A stretch of 64,000 nt of DNA from Paraburkholderia sp. IMGN_8 (GCF_038050405.1 NZ_CP150900.1:3348001-3412000); one strand, 5' to 3'. Positions 35,239 through 44,129 are shown, numbered from the stretch's first letter. Made by a program: numbers and translations. Notes: generated from the sequence alone by a model not told the origin.

Positions 35239-37122
35239 ATGCCCGCACTCATCGAAGACTATGCGCTCATCGGCGACGGCCACACGGCCGCGCTCGTCTC
35301 CCGCGAAGGTTCCGTCGACTGGCTCTGCTGGCCGCGCTTCGACTCCGGCGCCTGTTTCGCCGCCTTGCTCGGCACGCCCGAAAACGGCCGCTGGCTGATT
35401 TCGCCCGTCTCCGACACGCCGCCAAAAATCACGCGCCGTTATCGCGGCGAAACCCTGATCCTCGAGACGGATTTCGAAACGCCCGAGGGCGCGGTCACGC
35501 TGATCGATTTCATGCCGCCGGGCAACGGCTGGTCGGAGATGGTGCGGATCGTGGTCGGCAAACGCGGCACCGTGCGCATGCGGATGGAACTGGTGCTGCG
35601 CTTCGATTACGGCTTCTCGGTTCCGTGGGTCGATCGCCTGAAGCACGACAACGGCATCAAGGCGATCGCCGGCCCGGACACCGCGGTACTGCGCACGCCG
35701 GTCGAACTGCGCGGCGAGAACATGAAGACCGTCGCCGAGTTCACCGTGACCGAGCGCGAACGGGTGCCGTTTGCGCTGGCGTATGCGGCCTCGCATCTGC
35801 GCATTCCGCCCGCCCGCGATCCACACACGGCGCTTGCGCGCACCGAGAATCACTGGCTCGAATGGTCGGCGCGCAGCACGGTCGAAGGCAAGTGGGCCGA
35901 GCCGATCCGCCGCTCGCTGATTACGCTGAAGGCGCTCGCGTACGAGCCGACCGGCGGCATCGTCGCGGCCCCCACGACCTCGCTGCCGGAGCAGCTCGGC
36001 GGCACGCGCAACTGGGACTACCGCTACTGCTGGCTGCGCGACGCCACCATCACGCTGCTGGCGATGATGCGCGGCGGCTACTACGACGAGGCGCGCGCGT
36101 GGCGCACCTGGCTGGGCCGCGTGATGGCCGGCGCGCCGGATCAGTTGCAAATCATGTACGGCATCGCCGGCGAACGGCGCCTGCCCGAGTTCGAAATCGA
36201 CTGGCTGCCGGGCTACCAGGACGCCAAGCCGGTGCGAATCGGCAACAACGCGGTCGGCCAGCGGCAGCTGGACGTCTACGGCGAAGTGATGAACGCGCTG
36301 CATCTGGCGCGCGTCGGCGGCCTGCAGGCGGACGACACCGCGTGGAACGTGCAACGCGCGCTGCTTCGCCACCTCGACAGGATCTGGCAAGAGCCCGACG
36401 AAGGCATCTGGGAAACGCGCGGCGGCCGTCAGCATTTCACGTTCTCGAAGGTGATGGCGTGGGTCGCCTTCGACCGCGCCATCAAGTCGGCCGAGAAGTT
36501 CAAGCTGGACGGCCCACTCGACGAATGGCGCGCAACCCGCGCGACAATCCAGGCGGAGGTCTGCGCGAAGGGCTGGAGTCCAACGCTCAACGCGTTCACC
36601 CAGTATTACGGCAGCGATCAGCTCGATGCGAGCGTGTTGCTGCTGCCGCTGGTCGGCTTCCTGCCGCCGGACGATCCACGCATCAAAGGCACGGTGGCGG
36701 CGATCGAAAAAGATCTGATGCATAACGGCTTCGTGATGCGCTACCGCTCCGCTGAATATGACGACGGCCTGCCGCCCGGCGAGGGCACCTTCCTCGCGTG
36801 CTCGTTCTGGATGGTGGACAACCTCGCGCTGCAAGGCCGCATCGATGAAGCCCATGCGATGTACGAACGGCTGCTCGCGCTCTGCAACGACGTCGGTCTG
36901 CTGTCAGAAGAGTACGATCCAACGGCGAAGCGCCTGGTCGGCAATTTCCCGCAGGCGTTTTCGCATGTGGCGCTGGTGCACACCGGTTTGAACCTGATGA
37001 AGCACGAGCAGAAGATGGCCGAGGCCACCGGCCAGCCGCCCGATATCGGCGCCACGGAAGCAGCAGAATTCAAAGCTGCGGCAACCCCTGATAGCGGCGC
37101 AGCAACATCGCCGGTAGCATGA
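35239..37122 (+). CDS. Glycoside hydrolase family 15 (glucoamylase/trehalase-like)
   Basis: 627 residues from the ATG at 35239, which gives the family-typical MPALIEDYALIGDGHTAALV; an ATG at 35209 adds ten residues. N-terminal beta-sandwich domain, then an (alpha/alpha)6 barrel: WDYRYCWLRDATITL carries the conserved substrate-binding Arg-Asp, the segment EPDEGIWETRGG holds the likely general acid Glu, and the C-terminal SEEYDPTAKRLVGNFPQAFSH has the general-base region, all in order. There is no signal peptide, so it works in the cytoplasm, probably on trehalose or an alpha-glucan. It ends just before an inverted repeat and the phaZ promoter. Confidence 0.93.
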   Translation: MPALIEDYALIGDGHTAALVSREGSVDWLCWPRFDSGACFAALLGTPENGRWLISPVSDTPPKITRRYRGETLILETDFETPEGAVTLIDFMPPGNGWSEMVRIVVGKRGTVRMRMELVLRFDYGFSVPWVDRLKHDNGIKAIAGPDTAVLRTPVELRGENMKTVAEFTVTERERVPFALAYAASHLRIPPARDPHTALARTENHWLEWSARSTVEGKWAEPIRRSLITLKALAYEPTGGIVAAPTTSLPEQLGGTRNWDYRYCWLRDATITLLAMMRGGYYDEARAWRTWLGRVMAGAPDQLQIMYGIAGERRLPEFEIDWLPGYQDAKPVRIGNNAVGQRQLDVYGEVMNALHLARVGGLQADDTAWNVQRALLRHLDRIWQEPDEGIWETRGGRQHFTFSKVMAWVAFDRAIKSAEKFKLDGPLDEWRATRATIQAEVCAKGWSPTLNAFTQYYGSDQLDASVLLLPLVGFLPPDDPRIKGTVAAIEKDLMHNGFVMRYRSAEYDDGLPPGEGTFLACSFWMVDNLALQGRIDEAHAMYERLLALCNDVGLLSEEYDPTAKRLVGNFPQAFSHVALVHTGLNLMKHEQKMAEATGQPPDIGATEAAEFKAAATPDSGAATSPVA

Positions 37123-37130
37123 TTTAATGA

Positions 37131-37159
37131 CAATTTGCGCGTTGCCCGCGCGCAAATTG
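37131..37159. repeat. Perfect inverted repeat upstream of phaZ
   Basis: CAATTTGCGCG (37131-37141) and CGCGCAAATTG (37149-37159) form an 11-base perfect inverted repeat with a seven-base spacer. It begins eight bases after the GH15 stop codon and ends five bases before the phaZ -35 box. It may end GH15 transcription or bind a regulator. Confidence 0.8.
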
Positions 37160-37164
37160 CTGCA

Positions 37165-37193
37165 TTGCACAAATGCATTTTGTTCGATATGAT
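37165..37193 (+). promoter_or_regulatory. Sigma-70 promoter of phaZ with candidate operator
   Basis: TTGCAC at 37165-37170 and TATGAT at 37188-37193 are separated by 17 bases, a near-consensus pair. The -35 region is embedded in repeated TGCA words (TGCTGCATTGCACAAATGCA, 37159-37178), a plausible operator for a PhaR-like regulator, which in related bacteria binds TGC-rich sites. The operator is inference. Confidence 0.75.
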
Positions 37194-37303
37194 CGACTAG
37201 ACTGTCGGCCGAAAATCAATGTGCCAACAACCAATACGGCCTGCCGCAACGCCATACGCGTGTTTGCGAAGCCCCATGCGAACCGCTTAAGAACGGAGCA
37301 CCC

Positions 37304-38581
37304 ATGCTCTACCAATTGCACGAATTCCAGCGGGCGATGTTGAGCCCCCTCACCGCCTGGGCTCAGGCCGCGTCGAAATCCTTTGCGAATCCGGCCAGTC
37401 CCCTTGCCTATGTGCCCGGCGCGACCCGCCTGTCGGCCGGCTACGAACTGCTGTACCGGCTCGGCAAAGACTACGAAAAGCCCGAGTTCAACCTTCATCA
37501 AATCGTCAAAGACGGCCATAACATCCCGATCATTGAACAAACGATCATCGAGAAGCCGTTTTGCCGCCTGATGCGCTTCAAGCGTTTCGCGGACGACAGC
37601 GACGCTGTTACCCAATTGAAAGACGAGCCCATCGTCCTGGTGTGCGCACCGTTGTCCGGCCACCACGCCACGCTGCTGCGCGATACCGTGCGTACGTTGC
37701 TGCAAGACCACAAGGTCTACCTGACCGACTGGATCGACGCGCGCATGGTGCCGCTCGAAGAGGGCGAATTTCACCTCGACGACTACATCGCCTACATCCA
37801 GGAATTCATCCGTCACATCGGCGCGAAGAATCTGCATGTGATCTCGGTATGCCAGCCGACCGTGCCGGTGCTCGCCGCCATCTCCCTGATGGCGAGCCGC
37901 GGCGAAGACACGCCGCGCACCATGACGATGATGGGCGGCCCGATCGACGCGCGTAAGAGCCCGACTTCGGTCAACTCGCTCGCCACGCAGCACTCGTACG
38001 AATGGTTCGAGAACAACGTGATCTTCACCGTGCCGCCGAACTATCCGGGCGTGGGTCGCAAGGTTTATCCGGGCTTCCTGCAACACACCGGCTTTGTCGC
38101 AATGAATCCGGAGCGGCACGCGGCGTCGCATTGGGACTTCTACCAAAGCCTGCTGCGCGGCGACGAAGACGACGCCGAAGCGCATCGCCGCTTCTACGAC
38201 GAGTACAACGCCGTGCTGGACATGGCCGCCGACTATTACCTGGACACGATCCGCGTGGTGTTCCAGGAATTCCGTCTTGCGGAAGGCACATGGGACGTCG
38301 CCGGCGAGCGGGTACGGCCGCAGGACATCAGGAAGACTGCGCTCTTCACGATCGAAGGCGAGTTGGACGATATCTCCGGCGACGGCCAGACTTTCGCCGC
38401 GCATGAGTTGTGCAGCAGCATTCCGGAGACGGAGAAGCGTCACTTCACCGCCGAGAAATGCGGCCACTACGGCATTTTCTCGGGCCGCCGCTGGCGCACT
38501 ATCATTTATCCGCAGTTGCGCGACTTCATCCTCGAGCACAACAAGGCGCCGAAGGTGACGAAGGAAAAAGTCGAAGCCTGA
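37304..38581 (+). CDS. phaZ: Intracellular polyhydroxyalkanoate depolymerase
   Basis: 425 residues. PhaZ degrades stored native PHB granules in the cytoplasm. The alpha/beta-hydrolase nucleophile is a cysteine, Cys183, in HVISVCQPTVPVLAA, as known for the Ralstonia-type intracellular depolymerase; the loop ends with conserved Asp and His further on (ELDDISGDGQ and the CGHYGIFSGRRW region). GGAG lies six bases upstream of the ATG. It has its own promoter at 37165-37193 and a terminator at 38604. No signal peptide. A TetR regulator gene is convergent. Confidence 0.95.
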   Translation: MLYQLHEFQRAMLSPLTAWAQAASKSFANPASPLAYVPGATRLSAGYELLYRLGKDYEKPEFNLHQIVKDGHNIPIIEQTIIEKPFCRLMRFKRFADDSDAVTQLKDEPIVLVCAPLSGHHATLLRDTVRTLLQDHKVYLTDWIDARMVPLEEGEFHLDDYIAYIQEFIRHIGAKNLHVISVCQPTVPVLAAISLMASRGEDTPRTMTMMGGPIDARKSPTSVNSLATQHSYEWFENNVIFTVPPNYPGVGRKVYPGFLQHTGFVAMNPERHAASHWDFYQSLLRGDEDDAEAHRRFYDEYNAVLDMAADYYLDTIRVVFQEFRLAEGTWDVAGERVRPQDIRKTALFTIEGELDDISGDGQTFAAHELCSSIPETEKRHFTAEKCGHYGIFSGRRWRTIIYPQLRDFILEHNKAPKVTKEKVEA

Positions 38582-38603
38582 ACACCGCGCAGACAGATAG
38601 AAC

Positions 38604-38635
38604 AACGGCCTCTTTGGAGGCCGTTGCCGTTTTTT
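38604..38635 (+). terminator. Intrinsic terminator of phaZ
   Basis: Stem AACGGCCTC / GAGGCCGTT with a four-base loop, followed by GCCGTTTTTT. It lies 22 bases after the phaZ stop. Confidence 0.88.
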
Positions 38636-38650
38636 AACCTGCGGCGAGGC

Positions 38651-39283
38651 CTATTTTCGCAACAGATACGCGAGCAGCAATTCCGTGTTCATCTGCACGA
38701 GTTCGCTGCGTTCGCCTGCGCTGCTGAAATCGCGGCCGAGCGTCGCTTCGAGTGTGAAACGGTTCGACACGATGTAGTAGCCCATGCCGGACAGCGTCAC
38801 GTAAAAGCGCAACGGATCGACGTTGGTGCGAAACAGCCCGGCGCGCTGGCCGCGCTCAAGAATGCCGCCGAGCGTAGCGACGATCGGCGAGATCATTTCG
38901 CGGATGCGCGTCGACTTCTGCATGTAGCGTGCCTCATGCAGATTCTCGTTATTGACGAGACGCAGCAACTCGGGATGATCGCGGTAGTAATCCCAAACAA
39001 AATGCGCAAGGCGTGTAACGGCCTCGACCGGCGCGACACCGTTCAGTTCGAGCGCGCGTTCCGCTTCATTGAGCGCGCTGAATGCGTGCTCGAGTACAGC
39101 AGTGAAAAGCTGCTCCTTACTACCGAAGTAGTAGTAGAGCATGCGTTCATTAGTTTCCGCGCGGCGGGCGATCTGATCGACGCGTGCGCCGAACAACCCA
39201 CCATTTGCAAACTCTTCGGCCGCCGCAAGCAGAATGCGGCGCCGCGTGCCTTCAGGATCTCTTTTGATTTTCGGCTGATTCAT
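38651..39283 (-). CDS. TetR/AcrR family transcriptional regulator
   Basis: 210 residues from the ATG at 39283; the longer frame to 39349 is Arg-rich and unlikely. N-terminal HTH: EGTRRRILLAAAEEFANGGL (about 11-30), VDQIARRAETNERMLYYYFGSKEQLFTAVLEHAF (about 36-70), the typical TetR core. The C-terminal ligand domain has WDYYRDHPELLRLVNNENLHEA, characteristic of the subfamily with TetR_C domain near AcrR/RutR-like proteins. Ligand unknown. It is convergent with phaZ; its own promoter and any divergent target lie in 39284-39695. Confidence 0.88.
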   Translation of the reverse strand: MNQPKIKRDPEGTRRRILLAAAEEFANGGLFGARVDQIARRAETNERMLYYYFGSKEQLFTAVLEHAFSALNEAERALELNGVAPVEAVTRLAHFVWDYYRDHPELLRLVNNENLHEARYMQKSTRIREMISPIVATLGGILERGQRAGLFRTNVDPLRFYVTLSGMGYYIVSNRFTLEATLGRDFSSAGERSELVQMNTELLLAYLLRK

Positions 39284-39517
39284 GGTGGCATCGTCTTCGT
39301 GAGCCGCGTTATCCGGATCGCGCCGCCGGCCTCTCCTCGGGCCTTGCACCGCCAGCGTCGAACGGGCGCGCCATGGTTGGGGGACACCCTTCTGCGGTCT
39401 TTCGAAAAAGCGCTTCGATTATGGCACATGGATTGCGGATCGCAATTGGGGAAATCGGCGATAATGTGCTATTTAGTTCAAGCCCGGTGCCAGCGAGCGC
39501 TTGCGTGGATCCGCTTC

Positions 39518-39577
39518 AACTCGCGCCTCCACTCGCGCCTCTATTTGCGCCTCTATTTGCGCCTGTATTCGCCTATA
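39518..39577. repeat. 12-base degenerate tandem repeat upstream of rsxB
   Basis: Five 12-base units: ACTCGCGCCTCC, ACTCGCGCCTCT, ATTTGCGCCTCT, ATTTGCGCCTGT and ATTCGCCTATAT. They lie about 120 bases ahead of the chosen rsxB start. The remainder of the 412 bases between the TetR gene and rsxB shows no gene. Confidence 0.85.
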
Positions 39578-39695
39578 TTGGCGTGTGTTAGCACGCTTTC
39601 GCCGCGCTTTTGTGTTGCCCCAGCCCGCCGCGTGTTTTCCCCAGGTCGCGCTCGGCAAGCTGTGCGGCCGCAAGGCAAGCCCCAACGTCGTAACC

Positions 39696-40544
39696 GTGAC
39701 CAACTCCATAACACTCGCAGACCGCATCGAGGATCTGCTGCCCCAAACGCAATGCACGAAGTGCGGCTATCCCGCATGCCGCCCGTACGCCGAAGCAGTC
39801 GCCAGCGGCGAGGCCAATTACAACCAGTGCCCGCCGGGCGGCGCCGAAGGCGTCGCGCGCCTCGCCGCGTTGCTCGGCAAGCCGGTGATTCCGCTCAATT
39901 CCGCCAACGGTGTCGAACGGCCGCGCCCTTTGGCGGTTATCGACGAACAACTTTGCATCGGTTGCACGTTGTGCATGCAGGCCTGTCCGGTCGACGCAAT
40001 AGTTGGCGCACCGAAACAGATGCACACGGTGATCGCGGAACTCTGCACCGGCTGCGACCTGTGTGTGCCGCCTTGTCCGGTCGACTGCATCGCGATGCCG
40101 CCCGTCACTGGTGAAGCGACCGGCTGGGACGCATGGAGCCAGGCCCAGGCCGACGCCGCGCGTGAACGCCATGACCGGCGCGAGGCGCGTCTTGCGCGCG
40201 AACGCGAAGCCGCCGAAGCGCGTGCTGCAGCGCGGCGAGCCGCGAGCAGCGCGCCTGCACTCGGCGCTGGAACCGGCGCTGCGACTTCGGCCGATGCATC
40301 GCCCGCGGTGCCCGCAGCGTCTGTAACGGACGACGCCGAAGCGAAAAAACGCGCGATCATTCAGGCCGCGCTCGATCGAGCGCGCAAGAAGAAAGAAGAG
40401 CTGGCCGCCAAAGGCCAAGGTCCGCTGAACACCGAGCGTGTCAGTGCCGACGTCCAGGCGCAGATCGATGCCGCCGAAGCACGCCGCCGCCGTCTTGGAC
40501 TCACAACGGACGACAACACCGCCCCCCCTTCCACGAAGCGCTAA
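39696..40544 (+). CDS. rsxB: RsxB-type electron transport iron-sulfur protein
   Basis: 282 residues from a GTG at 39696, chosen because it gives the family-like N-terminus [20 protein letters not shown]; in-frame codons extend to 39501, but that part follows a tandem repeat. A 4Fe-4S domain CTKCGYPAC...NQCPPGG is followed by two ferredoxin clusters, [14 protein letters not shown] and [15 protein letters not shown]. The C-terminal 120 residues are Ala/Arg/Lys-rich and coiled-coil-like, with no cofactor motif. RsxB is a subunit of the Rsx/Rnf complex that keeps SoxR reduced; none of the other subunits is nearby. nth follows after 19 bases. Confidence 0.92.
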   Translation: MTNSITLADRIEDLLPQTQCTKCGYPACRPYAEAVASGEANYNQCPPGGAEGVARLAALLGKPVIPLNSANGVERPRPLAVIDEQLCIGCTLCMQACPVDAIVGAPKQMHTVIAELCTGCDLCVPPCPVDCIAMPPVTGEATGWDAWSQAQADAARERHDRREARLAREREAAEARAAARRAASSAPALGAGTGAATSADASPAVPAASVTDDAEAKKRAIIQAALDRARKKKEELAAKGQGPLNTERVSADVQAQIDAAEARRRRLGLTTDDNTAPPSTKR

Positions 40545-40563
40545 TCGCGCCTGCACGCCCCGC

Positions 40564-41208
40564 ATGAACGCGAACAAACGCCGCGCCATCTACGAGACGC
40601 TTCAGAGTCTCAATCCGCATCCCACGACCGAACTCGAGTACACCACACCGTTCGAATTGCTGATTGCCGTGCTGCTGTCGGCGCAAGCCACCGACGTCTC
40701 GGTCAACAAGGCGATGCGCAAGATGTTCCCGGTCGCGAACACGCCGCAGCAGGTGTTCGATCTCGGCGAAGAAGGAGTCGCCGGCTACATCAGGACCATT
40801 GGCCTCTATCGAACCAAGGCGAAGAATGTGATTGCGACTTGCCGCATTCTGCTCGACCAGTACGGCGGCAAAGTACCGGAAGATCGCGAAGCGCTCGAGA
40901 GCCTGCCCGGCGTCGGCCGAAAAACGGCGAACGTGATTCTGAACACGGCGTTCGGTCATCCGACCATCGCCGTCGATACGCACATCTTTCGCGTTGCCAA
41001 TCGAACCGGTCTCGCGCCGGGAAAAGATGTGCGCGCGGTCGAACAGGCGCTGGAGAAATTCACGCCGGCCGAATTCAAGCAGGATGCGCATCACTGGCTG
41101 ATCCTGCACGGCCGTTATGTGTGCAAGGCGCGCCGGCCGGAATGCTGGCATTGCGTGATCGAGCCGCTGTGCGAGTTCCGGCCGAAGACGCCGCCGCCGG
41201 ATCTCTGA
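40564..41208 (+). CDS. nth: Endonuclease III
   Basis: 214 residues, a bifunctional DNA glycosylase/AP lyase for oxidised pyrimidines. HhH motif LPGVGRKTANVIL with catalytic Lys120, and Asp138 in VDTHIFR, both at the E. coli numbering. The 4Fe-4S ligands are Cys187, Cys194, Cys197 and Cys203 (VCKARRPECWHCVIEPLC), also identical in position. The start at 40564 is the family start. It is co-oriented with and 19 bases downstream of rsxB. Confidence 0.97.
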   Translation: MNANKRRAIYETLQSLNPHPTTELEYTTPFELLIAVLLSAQATDVSVNKAMRKMFPVANTPQQVFDLGEEGVAGYIRTIGLYRTKAKNVIATCRILLDQYGGKVPEDREALESLPGVGRKTANVILNTAFGHPTIAVDTHIFRVANRTGLAPGKDVRAVEQALEKFTPAEFKQDAHHWLILHGRYVCKARRPECWHCVIEPLCEFRPKTPPPDL

Positions 41209-41262
41209 ACACGGCGCGGTTGGGCAAACGTATGAGAAAGCGCCGCGTCGCCGCGACCGCGC

Positions 41263-41298
41263 GGGGCGCTCGGGGCGCTCGGGGCGCTCGGGGCGCTC
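41263..41298. repeat. 9-base tandem repeat (four copies)
   Basis: GGGGCGCTC occurs four times without interruption, between nth and the DUF1841 gene. It might act as a slippage-prone leader; it lies about 95 bases before the next start codon. Confidence 0.88.
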
Positions 41299-41391
41299 CA
41301 GCAGCTTGCGGCCCCCGCCAGCAAGCCGCCCTGCCCCGGCGTAAAATGGCGCCCTGCACGCCCGCCTCACACTCAACGCACCGGTCCCACG

Positions 41392-41826
41392 ATGTTCAAT
41401 CCCAGCCGCGACGAAGTCCGCCTCTTTTTCACCGACACCTGGCGCAAACAGCGTCAAGGCGAAATCCTGACGCCGCTCGAGGCAATCGCCGCGGACTGGA
41501 TCGTCGAGCATCCCGAGTACCACGCCGATCTGGCCGATAGCGAAGGCGCGGCGACCCAGGACTACTCGCCCGAACGCGGGCAGACCAACCCGTTCCTGCA
41601 TCTGTCGATGCATCTGGCGATCACTGAGCAATTGTCGATCGACCAGCCGCCGGGCATTCGCGCGGCGCACGAGCGCCTCGCCGCCCGCCTCGGCTCGACC
41701 CATGAAGCACAGCACGCGATCATGGATTGCCTAGGCGAAACCATCTGGGAAGCGCAGCGCACCGGCACGCCGCCGGATACAGACGCGTATTTGCAGCGCA
41801 TCGAGCGGCGCGCCACGCGGGACTAG
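41392..41826 (+). CDS. DUF1841 family protein
   Basis: 144 residues, soluble. The whole protein has the DUF1841 pattern: MFNPSRDEVRLFFTDTWRKQR, PLEAIAADWIVEHPEYHADL, NPFLHLSMHLAITEQLSIDQPPG, and the conserved Glu in LGETIWEAQR. It is a mostly helical protein of unknown function common in Beta- and Gammaproteobacteria. It lies downstream of nth by 183 bases, with a 9-base tandem repeat between, and is convergent with a cytochrome c gene. Confidence 0.9.
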   Translation: MFNPSRDEVRLFFTDTWRKQRQGEILTPLEAIAADWIVEHPEYHADLADSEGAATQDYSPERGQTNPFLHLSMHLAITEQLSIDQPPGIRAAHERLAARLGSTHEAQHAIMDCLGETIWEAQRTGTPPDTDAYLQRIERRATRD

Positions 41827-41957
41827 GCGGGACTAAGCGGCAAGCACGCCCGGCCAGAGCCGTCGTGCAACAAACCGCGCGCGGCTCCAAAAGCAGAACA
41901 CCCCGCCGAAGCAGGGTGTCGTTCAATCAGAAACTGTGCAAAAAGAGCGCCGCGCGC

Positions 41958-42341
41958 TTACTTCTTCTGCACGAGATCGCCGTTCAGCGATTCGACATAG
42001 GCCGCGATGTCTTTCATGTCGCCAATCGACAAGCTTTGCACCTGCGCCTGCATGATCGCGTTGTTGCGACCGAGGTGCGGGTTGCCGTTGCCCATCTGAT
42101 ACTGGCGCAGCGCCCAGTAGACATAGTCGGAGTGCTGACCGGCGAGCTTCGGATATTCCGGGCTCACCGGCTTGTTCAGGTTGACACCGTGGCAAGCCGC
42201 GCAGTTGTGACTGTCGGCCAGCACCTTGCCATTGCCGGCGTCAGCGGCGTGCGCGACGTTCGCTGCAACCAGACCGATCAATGCCGCCGACGCGCATGCA
42301 GCCTTGAACACCGTGTGGAGTGCCTGTTGGGGCTTATTCAT
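41958..42341 (-). CDS. Small c-type cytochrome
   Basis: 127 residues. Signal peptide (ALIGLVAANVAHA-AD) then a single haem site CAACH (DSHNCAACHGVNLN) and a distal Met candidate in AIMQAQVQSL. GGAG lies before the ATG at 42341. It is a class I, cytochrome c553/c4-like periplasmic electron carrier. It is the second of two tandem cytochrome genes, separated by 47 bases. Confidence 0.9.
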   Translation of the reverse strand: MNKPQQALHTVFKAACASAALIGLVAANVAHAADAGNGKVLADSHNCAACHGVNLNKPVSPEYPKLAGQHSDYVYWALRQYQMGNGNPHLGRNNAIMQAQVQSLSIGDMKDIAAYVESLNGDLVQKK

Positions 42342-42388
42342 GAATTCTCCTATCCCGCGAATATAAATAACCGAGTGACCGACGCCGA

Positions 42389-42757
42389 TCACTTGTCGGG
42401 ATTGTTCTTCGAAGAGGAATTTTGCGCTGCGTAGTAGGCAGAGATATCGGCGATGTCCTGATCCGACAGCGACACGGTGATCGCGTGCATCGTTTCGAAA
42501 TGGCGGTCGCCCTTCTTGTAGCCGCGCAGCGCGTTCTCGAGATACGCCTGATTCTGGCCGCCGAGCATCGGCACGCGGTAGACCTCAGGGTAAGCGGTGC
42601 GGTATTCAGGAATGCCGTGGCAGCCAATACACATCGCGACCTTGCCTTGGCCCGCCTTCGCGTTGCCGACGACATCCGCTGCCTGCGCACTGGCCGCATA
42701 GCCCGCGAGCACCGACAGCGCTGCGATCACGACGTGTTTGCCGACGAATTTATTCAT
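42389..42757 (-). CDS. Small c-type cytochrome
   Basis: 122 residues. Signal peptide (AALSVLAGYAASAQA-AD), haem site CIGCH (VAMCIGCHGIPEY) and a Met ligand candidate in ETMHAITVSLS. The motif YRVPMLGGQNQAYLENALRGYKKGDR is typical of cytochrome c4-like halves; together this and the next gene resemble a diheme c4 split in two, each carrying one haem. Periplasmic. Confidence 0.9.
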   Translation of the reverse strand: MNKFVGKHVVIAALSVLAGYAASAQAADVVGNAKAGQGKVAMCIGCHGIPEYRTAYPEVYRVPMLGGQNQAYLENALRGYKKGDRHFETMHAITVSLSDQDIADISAYYAAQNSSSKNNPDK

Positions 42758-43192
42758 AGCATGTAACCTGGCTTGAGGGGAAACGGGCGCCCAAAAAGGC
42801 AACGGCCCGCGCCGTTATTCTTATAGGGTAGCCACGCAGGCCAAAAAAATCGGGCTAATTGTACCGCGACGCCGCGCCGAACGTCCACCGCGCGGGGCAG
42901 CGGCGCATTTACCCGCCGCAAAGCCGCGGCTAGCGCCGCTTTGCGCCGCCCGTGCCTGCTCCGCACGACTTCGCGCCGACCGCCGCGATCCGACCGGTTT
43001 TGCCGGGCGCGCCCGGTGTGCCCGGCACGCCCGCCCACCGGGCTCGCCGGGCGAGCATATGGGCCGCTCGCGGTCGCCGCATGAGCGCCCGGATAGGCGC
43101 CGACACCGCGGGTGAAACCATACGCGAGCCCGATTCAGCCCAACAGGCCTTCTGACTTATACTGGAATTTTTCCCGAAAAGAGCACCTCGCC
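42758..43192. other. Divergent intergenic region (cytochromes / MoxR ATPase)
   Basis: 435 bases, very GC-rich. It has an inverted repeat GCAAAGCCGCGGC..GCCGCTTTGC at about 42918-42945 and runs like GCGCCCGGTGTGCCCGGCAC. Open frames on both strands read as collagen-like Gly-X-Y by composition alone, so I call no gene. It should hold divergent promoters for the cytochrome pair and the AAA ATPase. Confidence 0.5.
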
Positions 43193-44035
43193 ATGCGTTT
43201 CGAAGGCTCATCGCAATACGTCGCCACCGACGATCTCAAGCTCGCGGTCAACGCCGCGATGACGCTGAAACGCCCGCTGCTGATCAAGGGCGAACCCGGC
43301 ACCGGCAAAACCATGCTGGCCGAAGAGGTCGCCGCCGCCCTCGGCATGCCGCTCCTGCAGTGGCATATCAAGTCCACCACCAAGGCGCAGCAGGGTCTGT
43401 ACGAGTACGACGCGGTGTCGCGCCTGCGCGATTCGCAGCTCGGCGACGAACGCGTCAAGGACATTAGCAACTACATCGTCAAGGGCGTGCTGTGGCAGGC
43501 GTTCGAGTCGGAAGAGCAAACGGTGCTGCTGATCGACGAGATCGACAAGGCCGACATCGAATTCCCGAACGACCTGCTGCGCGAACTCGACCGCATGGAG
43601 TTCTACGTGTACGAAACGCACGAGCTGATTCGCGCCAAACGGCGCCCGCTCGTGATCATCACGTCGAACAACGAGAAGGAACTGCCCGACGCGTTCCTGC
43701 GCCGTTGCTTCTTCCACTACATCAAGTTCCCCGATCCAGTGACGATGCAGCAGATCGTCGAGGTGCATTACCCCGGCATCAAGAAGGAACTGCTGAGCTC
43801 GGCCATGCAGAGCTTTTTCGAATTGCGCAATGTGTCGGGGCTGAAGAAGAAGCCGTCCACGTCGGAACTGCTCGACTGGCTGAAGCTGCTGCTCGCCGAA
43901 GACATTCCGCCCGAAGCGCTGCGCTCGTCCGACCAGAAGCAGATCATCCCGCCGCTGCACGGCGCCCTGCTGAAGAACGAGCAGGACGTGAGCCTGTTCG
44001 AGCGGCTGATCTTCATGAACCGCAATAATCGCTGA
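43193..44035 (+). CDS. MoxR-family AAA ATPase
   Basis: 280 residues from the ATG at 43193. Walker A GEPGTGKTMLAEE (residues 35-47), Walker B VLLIDEIDKAD, sensor 1 IITSNNEKELPDAFLRRC with the arginine finger region. MoxR ATPases act as chaperone-like remodelers, usually with a VWA-domain partner, to insert metals or assemble enzymes. The next gene is such a partner, 109 bases downstream. No target enzyme gene (for example CO dehydrogenase) is adjacent, so the client is unknown. Confidence 0.93.
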   Translation: MRFEGSSQYVATDDLKLAVNAAMTLKRPLLIKGEPGTGKTMLAEEVAAALGMPLLQWHIKSTTKAQQGLYEYDAVSRLRDSQLGDERVKDISNYIVKGVLWQAFESEEQTVLLIDEIDKADIEFPNDLLRELDRMEFYVYETHELIRAKRRPLVIITSNNEKELPDAFLRRCFFHYIKFPDPVTMQQIVEVHYPGIKKELLSSAMQSFFELRNVSGLKKKPSTSELLDWLKLLLAEDIPPEALRSSDQKQIIPPLHGALLKNEQDVSLFERLIFMNRNNR

Positions 44036-44100
44036 AACCGCTGAAACCTGGGTCTTGACCCGGGTCGATATCCCGTTGGTGAGCGCGCAGTACCGCACCC

Positions 44101-44129
44101 CAGCCGCACGCCAGCCGCACGCCAGCCGC
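44101..44129. repeat. 11-base tandem repeat before the VWA gene
   Basis: CAGCCGCACGC occurs twice followed by a truncated third copy. It lies within the 109 bases between the AAA ATPase and VWA genes, ending 15 bases before the latter's start codon. Confidence 0.7.

Noticed and set aside
35062..36855. Long minus-strand frame
   Set aside because: Antisense of the GH15 gene; no ribosome site or known domain.
42930..43211. Collagen-like Gly-X-Y frames on both strands
   Set aside because: Result of GC-rich composition in an intergenic region; present on both strands at once, no signal peptide, no site.
7371..44129. Tandem repeats considered as CRISPR arrays (7371, 39518, 41263, 44101)
   Set aside because: Units of 9-12 bases with no spacers; no Cas genes.
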